Assembly: GCA_029844215.1 (NCBI GenBank)
Contig: CM056718.1
Coordinates: forward strand, 88,834,764 to 88,898,763
DNA length: 64,000 bases
Reading direction: 5' to 3'
Origin: Przewalskia tangutica
Taxonomy: Eukaryota > Streptophyta > Magnoliopsida > Solanales > Solanaceae
The notes under the pieces were generated by a model. It ran no database searches. It was given only the letters and a program-made list of their open reading frames with translations, and was not told the origin of the DNA. Position numbers and translations under genes: made by a program. This document shows, one piece after another, positions 1 through 10,150 of the stretch (the stretch's first letter is position 1; every line of letters begins with the position of its first letter).

Positions 1-984
1 ATAAGTTTTGGCTAAAACTTTAAGGTAACATTTCTTCCTTTAAACTTAGTTCTAGTGTTGCATGCTTAGAAAGCAAGATCTCGTGGTAGTAAAGTAATGC
101 ACTTAGAGTCTTTGCATGCAAGTAAATGTGGTTTGGATATGAAGAATGGGTTAAGAAGAACAAATGAGCTTGTTGTAGCCTAAAAACTACCTTAGAATTG
201 TTAAGTGACTTGTTGTAAACTTATGAGGCAGAAATTTTGGGTGTGAAATCCCCTTTGAATTGTTGGATTGATTGAGCCTAAAATGTGGTGTTTTGATGAT
301 AATTTCGGCCTTGAGAAAGGTGGCAAAGTGAGTAGAAACAAAGGAAATGCTGCCCGATTTTTCTTAGAATTTAGTGACTTTGAACTTGGATTGTTCTACA
401 TTAAGATTAGAGGTTAATAAACGTATCATGACTATTATAGGTTGAAATATTACTTGCGGTAGTTTGGACTTGGCAAGTGGATTGACCAAAGAGGTATGTC
501 AAGCTTTCCTATCTCTTGAGCATGAATAGATGAAACTATGTAGTACGGTGACGTCTGAGATTTGGTGTTCTTACTTGTTTTGAGTATAAAATGACTTTCG
601 CTTTAAGAACGTATAAGGCCCTTGGTTAAGGGAAAAGTATGATTTTTACTAAAGTATAGAGTTAATATAACAACTTTATGGGAAGTTGGTGTATTAGCTT
701 CATAAAAGGTTAATGAGAAGGGATTTACTCTAAGTAAGATAATTATATGAAGAGGCAAATTGATTTAAAGGCATCAATTGCCCAAAGGCTTTTATGTATA
801 AAGAAGAGTCACTTTTGAAAGAGTTCAAGTATGTAGTACTTGGGTTAAATTCCTGTTCTTTTATTAAAGATATGGTTAAGTGCCTTAAGTAAACTAAAAT
901 GAGAGAGTATGTGAACAAGACTAAAAAGAAGTTATAAGTTTTCTTAACTTATTATTATTATGATATGATGACGATTTGTGATAG

Positions 985-1285
985 GGTAAGAGTATGTCCG
1001 AGGCAAGCCCAGATCGCCATACCACCTCCTTCATGTAAGAGTATGCGAGGGCGGCCCAAGATCGCCATACCATCCGCCGGTGTAGAGTATATCGAGGCGG
1101 ATCCAAGATCGTTATACCATCTGCACCGAGATAAGAGTATATCCGGCGGCAAGCCCAAGATCGTTATACCATCTGCTCGGTGTAAGAGTATATCGAGGTA
1201 CAGACCCAGATCGTTATACCATCTGCTTCGTGGTAAGAGTATATCGAGGAAAGTCCCCAAGATCGTTATACCACCTTTCGTGGAT
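985..1285 (+). repeat. About 50-bp tandem array inside an LTR (6 units)
   Basis: The phrase AAGAGTATATCGAGG recurs at intervals of about 50 bp (near 986, 1037, 1083, 1132, 1182 and 1232), each time followed by GATCGTTATACCA or a close variant. The open frames on both strands here (for example 965-1348) are by-products of the repeat. The array ends about 770 bp before the LTR 3' end. Confidence 0.85.
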
Positions 1286-1289
1286 TTGC

Positions 1290-1440
1290 TACCCATGATG
1301 CGAGGAATACCTCACGCGAGTCCTTATGGGCTTATGCGGGTGAAATAGTCCCACGCCGGCAGTACGGCGCGATCAGGAGTACCTCACGCGGGTCCACGGG
1401 ACCCGTGCGGGTGAAATAGTCCCGTGAGTAGGATGGTTTC
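1290..1440 (+). repeat. GC-rich short tandem repeat, about 65-bp unit
   Basis: Two to three degenerate units combine ATACCTCACGCGGGTCC with GGGTGAAATAGTCCC. The same module occurs in reverse orientation at 57000-57200 and 59935-60120, so it is shared between LTR subfamilies. Confidence 0.7.
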
Positions 1441-2055
1441 TTTTGATACTACTGGCGAGTACCTGTTTTGATCATGAGGCTCCTATTTTATGCAGTATTA
1501 TATATATATATATACTTGTCACTCTCATTGTTAGTAAGGCACAGAAACAGGGATTTTATTGTCTTCCATGACTTCAGCTTGGTTTTAGACTTATGATATC
1601 ATATTACAAGATTTTCCAGCTTTACATACTTGGTACATATTGTGTAATCGACCCCCTTCCCGGGCTGCGTTCACGCCGCGGTAAGGGTAGCGATTTGAGG
1701 ATCCTCGTTCTTAGGATCACTATTCCTGTCGAAGCTCATTCCTCCTAAGCTTATTTATTGGTATGGATATTCCACGATGCTATAGGTATTTTGTACATCC
1801 GTGGTATGGCGGGGCCCCGTCCCATACGCTTGTTATCTTTAAGTGCAGGCCACCTATATATTTTGGGCTATAAGAACCGGTTGTATTATAAATACTTTGT
1901 TTAAGTATGTTTATGGAAAGCGGCACTTATCGGTGGCGATTATATTTACCCTTTTATGAAGTTATGTGTTGTGTTATGTTCATTGCTATTCTCGACATAT
2001 ACTGGCGGTACCCCGATGAGGGTACTAGTCGCGGCCCCGGGGTCGGGTCGTGACA

Positions 2056-3483
2056 TCTATGCAGATGGAGGTTTCTACTGGTTTTAATATAATTAATTAT
2101 TTGTCATTACATTTTCCTTTATTAACGCTGCAATGGCTTGTTCGATAGTTATTCCCATTTCCGAAATCAAGTAAAACTTTATTCTTTTAAAGACCAAGTA
2201 CTCATTAATCACGAATGAGGTTTTACCACTTTTTAACACAATTAAAGTTCTTCACATTTCATATCAAGTCCAATATAAGTCAAGTCTCTTATCTTTTAAA
2301 AATTCAACAAACCATTCTTTACCTACATAAAGTTGTTATAACAAACTTCCCATAAAGCCGTTATAACACTTTATGTTTTAAACCAACCAAATTTGTTTAG
2401 CACACGTACGTCTACCGTACTACATAGTTCACAACCATCATGCTAGAAAAGATAGGAAGAGGTTCACATACCTCGCAACGATTATCGACAATTAGCAAAA
2501 TGCTCCAAGTACTATAACCCTGCTAGCCTTTTCCACCCTTCAAGTAGAATACGCTACTCGTAGAACTTCAACCTCGATAAGCCCAAAATTATCCAAGATT
2601 AATAAGTCGATCCTGAGCAACGTTTAGCTCCAATTCCTTACGTTCCAACCCGCTCCAAGCGACCCTTAGAAGTTTCTAACCAACTCCTCTTCAAGATACA
2701 ACTCCAAAAAAGTGAAGAACACTTAGGCTACAATTTGTCAACTTTCGGCCAAGGCAAGGTTTCTAGGCTAGGGGTGTGAAATCTTTTCCAACTCTTGGTA
2801 CACAATCTTCCTAACACCCTAAGGAAGAACACTTAAAACTTTAAGAATTTTTGGACAACTTAAGCTCCACAAATCAGCCCAGTAAAGGCCTAGAAAGGAG
2901 GGAGTAATTTTTCAAGCTTTGGAAATAACTAAGTGTGGAATGAATAAGTCTTGCACTCAAGGGGGGTATTTATAGAGAAATCAAGGGCTAGGATGTGAGC
3001 AAGTGTATGGTGAAGATTGGGTCCAAGTGTGTGTGGATTTTACCAACCAAGTGTCCACCACAAAAATGGGACAAGTGGCTTGCCACTTGTCCACCAAAGA
3101 AACGTCCAAGTGTCCCCCTACTTTCGGCCATAGGGCCACATGGGGTGCCATGTGTCGCCCTCCTACTCGTCCAAAATATTTCATCTTTCGAAAATATCCG
3201 TAATGCCAAAAATCCGAAAATAAAGTGGGCCCCACAAACCGTAAATTTCTCCCGTGGGCCCCACATGACCAATTCCGGAAATAAAATTCCATAATTCTAA
3301 TATAATCCAGGAAGTCCAAATACCAAATCTGGGAATCCAATTCCCATTAACGAACCTTTTTCCTTCACAAAAACCGGAAACTTTTCCGTCGAAAAAAATC
3401 ACATCTTTCTTCCTTTCCAATATTACTGTCGTATTCTCGTACGTACGTCATCACATACATACCCTGGAACTACGGGGTGTAAC
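2056..3483 (-). mobile_element. Minus-orientation LTR fragment (5' part of the LTR)
   Basis: Read on the minus strand it starts TGTTACACCCCGTAGTTCC at 3483 and runs to the insertion point of the preceding LTR at 2056. It has the family blocks in order: TTTATGGGAAGTT near 2350, the GAGGTATGTGAACC motif near 2465, the CTTATCGAGG motif near 2575, and a TATAAATACCCCCC box near 2960. No polypurine tract follows at 3484, so this end is flanked by target DNA, as in a 5' LTR or a solo LTR. Confidence 0.75.
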
Positions 3484-3641
3484 AGGAAACAGGTAACTAA
3501 AGGTTAGCATTGTGAGATATGTTAGATTGAAGCTCCCTGGTAGAAATCAGGCAAGCACAATGAGATGTTGGAAGTAGTAGACCGCGCTATCAATAATGTG
3601 GAAGGAGGCATGATGGAGCATGTTTATCTGTTATCGAGTTA

Positions 3642-3803
3642 TGTTATGGATGTAGAGCCTTAGGCCATAGGGTCAGGGAATGTCCCAAAACATTTCAGTT
3701 GTTGTGTCATCGGTATGGATAAGTACGTTATAGGCAATTCCTGGGTGATGTTGAGGAATGTTATTAGTGTAGGAGCAAAAGCCATAGAGTATATAGATGC
3801 CCG
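3642..3803 (+). pseudogene. Gag zinc-knuckle relic
   Basis: One continuous frame of 54 codons holds CYGCRALGHRVRECPK, a CX2CX4HX4C knuckle (cysteines at 3642 and 3651, histidine at 3666, cysteine at 3681). In the same frame, at 3759-3800, lies a second motif with matching spacing, in which TAG has replaced one codon between the first two cysteines. A third, more damaged, knuckle-like segment lies between them around 3705-3746 and includes a TAA. Nucleocapsid knuckles bind retroelement RNA. The stops show this copy is dead. No capsid or protease is recognised beside it, so the family is undecided. Confidence 0.6.
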
Positions 3804-4105
3804 ATATTGAGTCAGGAGAATAACATATCCCGATGTTACTAAGAGTTAAGCAACTAATCAGGTATGCGAATAATTTTATTAAGAATAGTTATGTTTATGC
3901 TTATGATCAGTCGGTTATCATTGATGTAGAAAGTGTGTCATACAGATATATATAGACTGTAAATAGATAATAGAAGTGGGAAGTGGTAAGTGAAACTACA
4001 GTCATATTCAAAGTTCTAAGTAAAATGACTCAGGAACCAACCATTTCTTAGCTACACACATACCCAACACTCGTAAGTCCTGTAGTGTGCGTGATATTGA
4101 GACAT

Positions 4106-4108
<3 letters not shown>

Positions 4109-4141
<33 letters not shown>
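4109..4141. repeat. (AT)n microsatellite
   Basis: About 16 AT dinucleotides, flanked by ATTAAAT on the left and TTTAAT on the right, so the whole tract can fold on itself. Confidence 0.95.
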
Positions 4142-4143
<2 letters not shown>

Positions 4144-6649
4144 ATATGAATACGCAATTAAAAAAAAGGTACTCACGAGTCCGAAGAATTAAGGGCAACC
4201 CTAGAAGGTTGATAAGGCAAATGGATTTCCGGAGATAAGTTACTTGGAGCTTTGTTTCGGGAAGTAGTTAAATAAAAAGGGCATAATATGTCATGCTCAA
4301 ATAGTAACCCACCAACTTCTCCAAAAGGATTCAACCATTTAGGAAAATCATGAGACTAGATGAGTTTTGTCAGTTAAAGGCAAATGACATACCTTCTTTA
4401 CAGTAAAGATAGTAGGATTTTTATAATAAGTAATGATAAATGGTGAATGGGTGTTTGGTAAACACAAGCGAAAGTGTTATGATAACGTAATGATACCGAA
4501 GGATATTCTTCACATAAATAGACCAGTGGAAAGACGGTAATGGTAAGAACATCAATAACGAGACTAGAATGGGGCCCATAGTGACACGACTACCATTAAA
4601 GATAAGAATATTAGTAAAGAAGTGATACTTAAAATTTTCAAGCCAAAACATAACACTCGACGTCCATAATGAGGGTACAAGGAGCACGCTAATACAAGGA
4701 ATCCTTAAAGGAAACTTATGTCGGTAACATACAAGTTGATTGGATGAACGATGGATAAAGAAGACCTCTAATATCAATTAAAAGAATGAACTCTGAATAA
4801 GTGGCAATATTGAATCCATCTACGATTTAAATTGAATCGTCAAAAACAAGTTCTGCCATGAAAGTCGATAAGAAGCTTAAGGATATGTGAGTGGAAATAA
4901 GGATGAAAGAAGCTCGAGGTAAGTATATGATGGAGTAATAAAGAAATAGTATAAGATGGACGATAAGAAAAAGAACTAAAGAAAAAGAGCAAAAGGGGAT
5001 AAAGGTATGATCGGATGAATAATGGTAGACTTGAATTGTCAAATGAACTAGAAACTCCACGAGAAGGGTAACACAATGGTCATAAGGCCAATGACATTGG
5101 TTACAAATGAGGCCAAAGTCGGGAAATAAGGGAAGAAGCGTTAACTTAAGTGTGGTAACCACGAGGGAACATGATAACCCCTAGCATGAGCAATACTAAA
5201 AAATAATATGAGTATGTCAAAAGGTTGTCTTTGGGAAAATTTGTGCAGAAGATACCCAGCGAACGAATGGTCGAATATGACTTATAAATGATCTTGGAAT
5301 TACAAGAGTCGAGTGTTGCACTCTTAGTATGAGGTAAATGTTATTCTTGGAAAGGCACCAATTCAGATATGGTAAAATTAGTAGATGCTTAAGAAATAAG
5401 GTCAATAAAAGAGAAATGACATCGAAGATAAGAGAATGACTTATTTCCAGTATTTATCGAAAAAGGGATATCAAAGTAAATAGAAAGGGAATGATACAAA
5501 GTGAGAGAAAATACTTGAGCAAATGTGGGGTATAACTAAGGAATAAGGAATCTATCTTGGGATATATAACATCGTAAATAAAGTATGCACACTTGAGATG
5601 TTATGAGAAACAAGAAATTTTGACACAATACACGGAGAAATAATGGACAGTAGGGTCATTTACCATTAGAAAAAGGCCATTATGGAAGTTCCATGAAGGA
5701 ATTAACCCCAAGAAGATGATAGGTGGCCAGTCATAGTAGAAAGAAGAGAGTGATAAATCCCCAAAGTGGAGGACAAATGATTTTTTCCTTATACCATAAA
5801 TTAGGAAAATGTCAATACAAAGAGTCCCATCTAGAGACCATTCGAAGAGATTGTGATAAGGAGTAAATGTAGTAACGGAACCTTATCATGATCAATTATT
5901 AAGTATATCAACAGATAACACTCAAGAAGATTTTCCCTTAAAATTGAAGCATTACAAAAGTGTTATTAATGGGTTCGAGGATCGTTGTGGGCTATCACAT
6001 TACTATGGAAAACTATTTTGATTTAGAAGAGTAATGCCCAACTGATTCGTCTATATGTGTCATGACAACTAAGACTACATATACAATCAAAGTTTGGCCG
6101 ACAATTTATCTTAGAAGTTATCTCAAGCCGATGTACAATCGCTCGTTATGATAGATAGTTGTTGGAGGAACTAGTCGAAAGAGGCTCTGGATATTCAGGA
6201 TTATCCTCACCTCCATCCTAAAGGAGCCAATTAAAACTATGGTTCAACCCACCAATGTAGTGAGTGAATGTAGGGAATTTGGAGGGAGTTTAGAATAAGG
6301 ATTAATGACCATTAAATGATAAATCGCCAGATCGATAAATGAGTAATTATGTATGGCAAAGGAGTAGGACTTATCGAATCACAAAAAGGGAAGAGAACCC
6401 AAGTAACAATATTAGATTTTGATGTAATAAGCTATAAGAAAATTCTTAAGTAATGAGGAAATATTATAAGAGAATTGGAATCAAGAGCAGGACACAACTT
6501 AATAAAGAAATAAAACATTGATTGGAAAGTTTGTGACCATAATACCAGGTTTGGTTGAGAAATGTAGTAAGCGAAAAACAGAGTATATCCCAACCATGTA
6601 TGTTTATTGGATACACACATGTAATGAAGAGTTAGAGAGAAGTTTCTCT

Positions 6650-6885
6650 CACTAGGCAAAAATGCTCTCAACTTTTTCTCCTAGTTACTCCTTTGCAATC
6701 CGCCTCCTTCATTGATTTTCACTTTAAACATTGTCACGAGATTGTTATTTGAGCATTATCATCTTACGGGAGTGTTTGTGGATTCATTTCATGTTCAGTT
6801 TCGTTGATTTTATTAAAGTAGAATCGAAGCGACTTGGTTCAAACTTCAAGTTTGATTCATTCTCATTTAAGGGTTTGGTTCTGCC
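6650..6885 (+). other. Probable LINE 5' leader
   Basis: A T-rich, non-coding stretch lies directly before the first start codon of the LINE ORF1 relic at 6886. No LTR motif is present and no target duplication can be checked, because the 3' end of the LINE is outside the window. The left boundary is approximate. Confidence 0.4.
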
Positions 6886-7684
6886 ATGAGGAAGATGATG
6901 GCGAGCTCTTCAGTCAGCAACGGAGGTGTGATAAAAGTGAAGTCCAGGAAGAAGAAAAAGGTTAGTACTTATCTGATTAATGGTGAAAACTTGGTTCCCG
7001 GTGTGTCGGATCCTACTATCATGGTTCATGTCTCACCGGATAATCGTGTTCCTCTTGACAATGTTGTTAATGATTATACGCTTCAAATGATACATGAATG
7101 GGGGGAAAAACATGGAAGGAGATGATATTAGCGGTGAAGGGGAAGGTGTTAATGGTGGGGATGACTCTTCCATTTCCAACTTTCCGATCGCAAATCTAGT
7201 GGTGATTTCAAGCAGTGTTCTGGTAGTAACCATGGATGTCGGGGAGAAAACAAGTCACAACGGGGATGTCGGGTTAAAAGCGGGTCAAAAGTGATGTCAC
7301 GGGTCAAGGTTGAAACCCACGGGCCATGAGGTGGGTCACAGGTCAAGTGCAAAGGGAACGGGTCATGGGTCAAGAGTTGAGGTGGAGAAGACGGGTCATG
7401 ATAGGAGTTTCGGGTTTAAGGCAGGTCAGGAGGGAGGTCCCGGGTCAGAGTCGGGTCAGGAGGGAGGTCACAGGTCTATGATGAAGTACAATGGTTATCA
7501 GCCAAATGTTGTAACATTTGAGGACAACTCGATTCCCATGGATCTTGGTAATTCCAATATTGCGGGAATCGACGGGTCTCTTATTCAAAAGAGACTTAGT
7601 AACTTGCAGAATTTAATTGATGCGGGAGCCAAAGGGTCACCTCATTTAAAGGAGCACCGAAGATCGAAGGATGTGGGACCATAA
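6886..7684 (+). pseudogene. N-terminal part of LINE ORF1, frameshifted
   Basis: Three short frames overlap or follow one another: 6886-7125, 7094-7294 and 7310-7684. They lead into the DUF4283 frame that starts at 7822. The first begins at an ATG with a basic run (VKSRKKKKVS). The third is Gly/His/Ser-rich with repeated SGQEGG-like phrases. Low-complexity basic N-terminal regions before DUF4283 are common in plant L1 ORF1 proteins. I infer that these are one former ORF1 broken by frameshifts and stops, on the basis of order, strand and adjacency; the pieces have no independent domain match. Confidence 0.55.
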
Positions 7685-7821
7685 TTGCCTTCCGTTCCCA
7701 TTTCAACCGGTTTGGACAAGTCAAAAACTCCTAGGAACTATAATGGCGTAACAAACGGTGGAACATTAAATCTCGTGGGACATGACGAATTTATGGCAAC
7801 CATTCCCAATGGTCGCGGGTC

Positions 7822-9339
7822 TTGACTTCTCCCGTGGGTGCATCTAATGAACCTATTGGTGCTTCCGGGATACAAAAAAAATTCTTGACAACTCTTGCTA
7901 ATGGTACGCGCCTCTTATCTTCAACTGCGGGTGTTAGCAATACACCTACGGGTGTTTCTCCTCCTCTCCAACATCCCATAAGACATGATGAATCCAGTAC
8001 AACAATTGCAAATGGAGAACAACACTTGACTTCACCCGCGGGTGTGACCAATGCCGCGGGTGATTCTCTTCATCATAAAGGTCCTAGCACAACAAATAAG
8101 TCTGATGCGGGAGTGTTTGCGGGCGTTCGTTTGGAAGCTAAGGGAATGAAGTTGCAATTCATTGAACAAGAAGGTGAGGATGTTGAACTTGATGTAAGTG
8201 ATGATGTACCTTTTGTTGAGACTTGGGGTTATTGCCTTATTGGTTATTTCACCGGCCCTTTCCCGGGACGTGAAACGCTCAATTCTATTTTTAAAGAATG
8301 GGGGGTGAAGTATAAAATCATTCCTTATGGTCGCGGTTGGACTATCTTCAAATTCATGACTGAAGATGATCGCATTAAAGTATTTCACGAGGGCCCTTAC
8401 ATGGTTTTTGGGAAAACTTTGATGTTAAAATTGGTTGACAAGGGTGTATTGCTTACGGATGATCTCTTCATGAACATTTCTGTTTGGGTGGAGTTCCTTG
8501 ATGTCCCTCTATCGGTTTGGAGTGCATCCGGCTTGAGTAAGATTGCATCACGTGTGGGGAAGCCACTTTACACTGATCAATTTATAAAAGAGAGGACCAA
8601 AATGAAATACGCACGGGTCTTGATTGAGATAGATGTTAGCAAAGATCCGATCATGGAATTTGGAGTGAAGCTACCCGAGAATAGAAGGTATGTTCAAAAA
8701 GTAAAATACGAGAACTATCCTAATTTTTGTTACCATTGTGCAACATTTGGACACAATCACTTGAAGTGCAAGAAGTTGTTGAAAGAGATCACGCCTATGG
8801 AGATTTCAGATCTTCCCAATCCAACGGTTTCGCCTAATAATGGTGTTGAACCGGATAATACAAGAATTGCAGGAATTTCCCATCCTTTTCACACAAACCC
8901 CTTTTTCACCCCGGCACCCGTGGGTGGTGGAGCTTTGGTGGGAGTTGAGAAAGATGTGAAAAGTGTACCACATATCCCTGGAAATGTTGGGAAAGCATTG
9001 AATCTTGGTAGACCTTCGGTTGTGGGTCAATTTGATGCATCTCGATTGCAGGTTGCGCAAAGGATGTCATCTCTCCAAGAGCCTTGTGGTGGTGTTTTGA
9101 ATCATGAAAGGACCTTAGTCGCTTCAACTCGTGGTGAGTCTAACCCACATTTTATCTCGGCTGCACTTGGTGGTCTGGAAACTAGTGGTGGTGTTGCGGG
9201 AATGGATATATGTGTAGTGTCTCGCACGTACATTAGCACAGGTGACTCTACTACATTAACCGCTAACACCGTGGATGAGGGTTGGCAAGTAGTTACCTCA
9301 AGGAAGAATTATGTTACACCCCGTAGTTCCAACACATGA
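7822..9339 (+). CDS. LINE ORF1-like protein with DUF4283 and CCHC zinc knuckle, truncated
   Basis: This is the longest open frame in the window (505 codons). Residues about 110-265 match the DUF4283 pattern: the WGYCLIGYFTGPFPG core, then YKIIPYGRGWTIFKF, then a hydrophobic segment ending in WVEFLDVPLSVW. Residues 303-316 form a CX2CX4HX4C knuckle (CYHCATFGHNHLKC), the zf-CCHC_4 type usually paired with DUF4283. In plant L1 elements this protein binds the element RNA in the ribonucleoprotein used for target-primed reverse transcription. The first 100 residues are Ser/Thr/Gly-rich and continue frameshifted upstream coding sequence, so the ATG at 7822 is only the first in this frame. The LTR of element A begins at 9312, so the last nine or so codons and the stop come from the LTR. 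ORF2 is not in the window. Confidence 0.85.
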   Translation: MTSPVGASNEPIGASGIQKKFLTTLANGTRLLSSTAGVSNTPTGVSPPLQHPIRHDESSTTIANGEQHLTSPAGVTNAAGDSLHHKGPSTTNKSDAGVFAGVRLEAKGMKLQFIEQEGEDVELDVSDDVPFVETWGYCLIGYFTGPFPGRETLNSIFKEWGVKYKIIPYGRGWTIFKFMTEDDRIKVFHEGPYMVFGKTLMLKLVDKGVLLTDDLFMNISVWVEFLDVPLSVWSASGLSKIASRVGKPLYTDQFIKERTKMKYARVLIEIDVSKDPIMEFGVKLPENRRYVQKVKYENYPNFCYHCATFGHNHLKCKKLLKEITPMEISDLPNPTVSPNNGVEPDNTRIAGISHPFHTNPFFTPAPVGGGALVGVEKDVKSVPHIPGNVGKALNLGRPSVVGQFDASRLQVAQRMSSLQEPCGGVLNHERTLVASTRGESNPHFISAALGGLETSGGVAGMDICVVSRTYISTGDSTTLTANTVDEGWQVVTSRKNYVTPRSSNT

Positions 9340-10142
9340 ATCAGAGAACGTACGTAAGACGTTAAGGTTTAAATCGTGAAACGATAGAAGATACGCTTTT
9401 CCTTAAGAGAAATATCGGGAACTTGTGAAGGAAAATATTTGTTAATTGGAATTTGGTTCTCAAATTTGGTATTTGAGACTTTTGGAATATATTAGAATTA
9501 TGGATTTTTAAATTCGGATTTGGTCACGGTGAGGCCCACGGGAAAATTTTACGGTTTTGTGGGGCCCACAATATTTGGAGATATTTTGACCAATTATGGA
9601 TATTTTGGAGGATGAAAATATTTTTAGACCAATGAGAGGGTGACACGTGGCACACCCCTTTGACTATTGACTTGGTCTTGGAAGACTTGGTCTTGGAAGA
9701 TATTTTGGAGACAAGTGGAGGTGGGTCCCACTTGTTATACCCCGTATTTCCAGAGTATGTACGTGAGGGCGTACGTATAATAATTTAAGCCTTAAGGATT
9801 GGCTAGTTTCGAAAATTGTACACAACACCCGATTAGAGTCGTTCTTCGACGAAACGTTTCCACAATTTCGTAGGGAAAATTCCGCTATGTCATTAATAAT
9901 TTTTGCGGATTTTTCCAGAGGCGAAACATTTTGGACCAACGAGAGGCGACACTTGTCACCCTCTAATTGGAAGAGTGGACGGCAACAAAGGGGCAAGGTT
10001 GGACGATTTTGTGCCTTTCCTTGGTCGAGGTTAGGTAGGATATTTTGTGGTAGATGGATAAGGTAGCACATGGCTAAATCTTGGCCTTACACTTGCTATG
10101 CACTTGTCTTCATCTTGGCCATTGGTTGGCCTTCACTTGACC

Positions 10143-10150
10143 TATAAATA
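10143..10150 (+). promoter_or_regulatory. TATA box of the solo LTR
   Basis: TATAAATA sits in the context GACCTATAAATACCCC, 410 bp from the LTR start. The same box lies at nearly the same distance in the other LTRs of this family, which supports a real core promoter. Confidence 0.8.

Larger units (their letters stand above)
1..2055 (+). mobile_element. 3' portion of a Ty3/gypsy-type LTR, cut by the window start
   Basis: The stretch ends in the family terminus CGGGTCGTGACA at 2055 and contains family landmarks in plus orientation: the CCGATTTTTC/TAGAATT block near 350, a GAGGTATGT motif near 490 and a TTTATGGGAAGTTGG block near 677. The next base resumes a minus-orientation LTR in mid-sequence, so this LTR was inserted into another LTR. 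Its 5' end and left target duplication lie outside the window, so solo LTR and 3' LTR of a larger element cannot be told apart. Confidence 0.8.
3484..6650. other. Decayed, mostly unrecognised retroelement DNA
   Basis: Apart from the gag zinc-knuckle relic at 3642-3803 and an AT microsatellite at 4109-4141, no gene is recognised. The stretch from about 4400 to 6600 is unusually purine-rich on the plus strand. The reverse-strand open frames of 60-120 codons are hydrophobic and low in complexity, as expected when purine-rich DNA is read backwards, and they show no domain. It is probably the remains of an old element that later received the LTRs to its left. Confidence 0.5.

Noticed and set aside
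965..1348. 127-codon open frame, with a 112-codon frame on the other strand
   Set aside because: Both are by-products of the 50-bp tandem repeat; the proteins repeat the same phrase and show no domain.
4421..5162. Hydrophobic antisense frames of 111-118 codons as small membrane proteins
   Set aside because: They arise from reading purine-rich DNA backwards (Phe/Leu/Ser-rich), with no conserved motif or supporting context.
9664..10071. 135-codon antisense frame
   Set aside because: It overlaps the start of the solo LTR and the adjacent LTR of A, on the strand opposite to the promoter, with no domain. The similar frames at 39673-40223 reflect the same LTR sequence.
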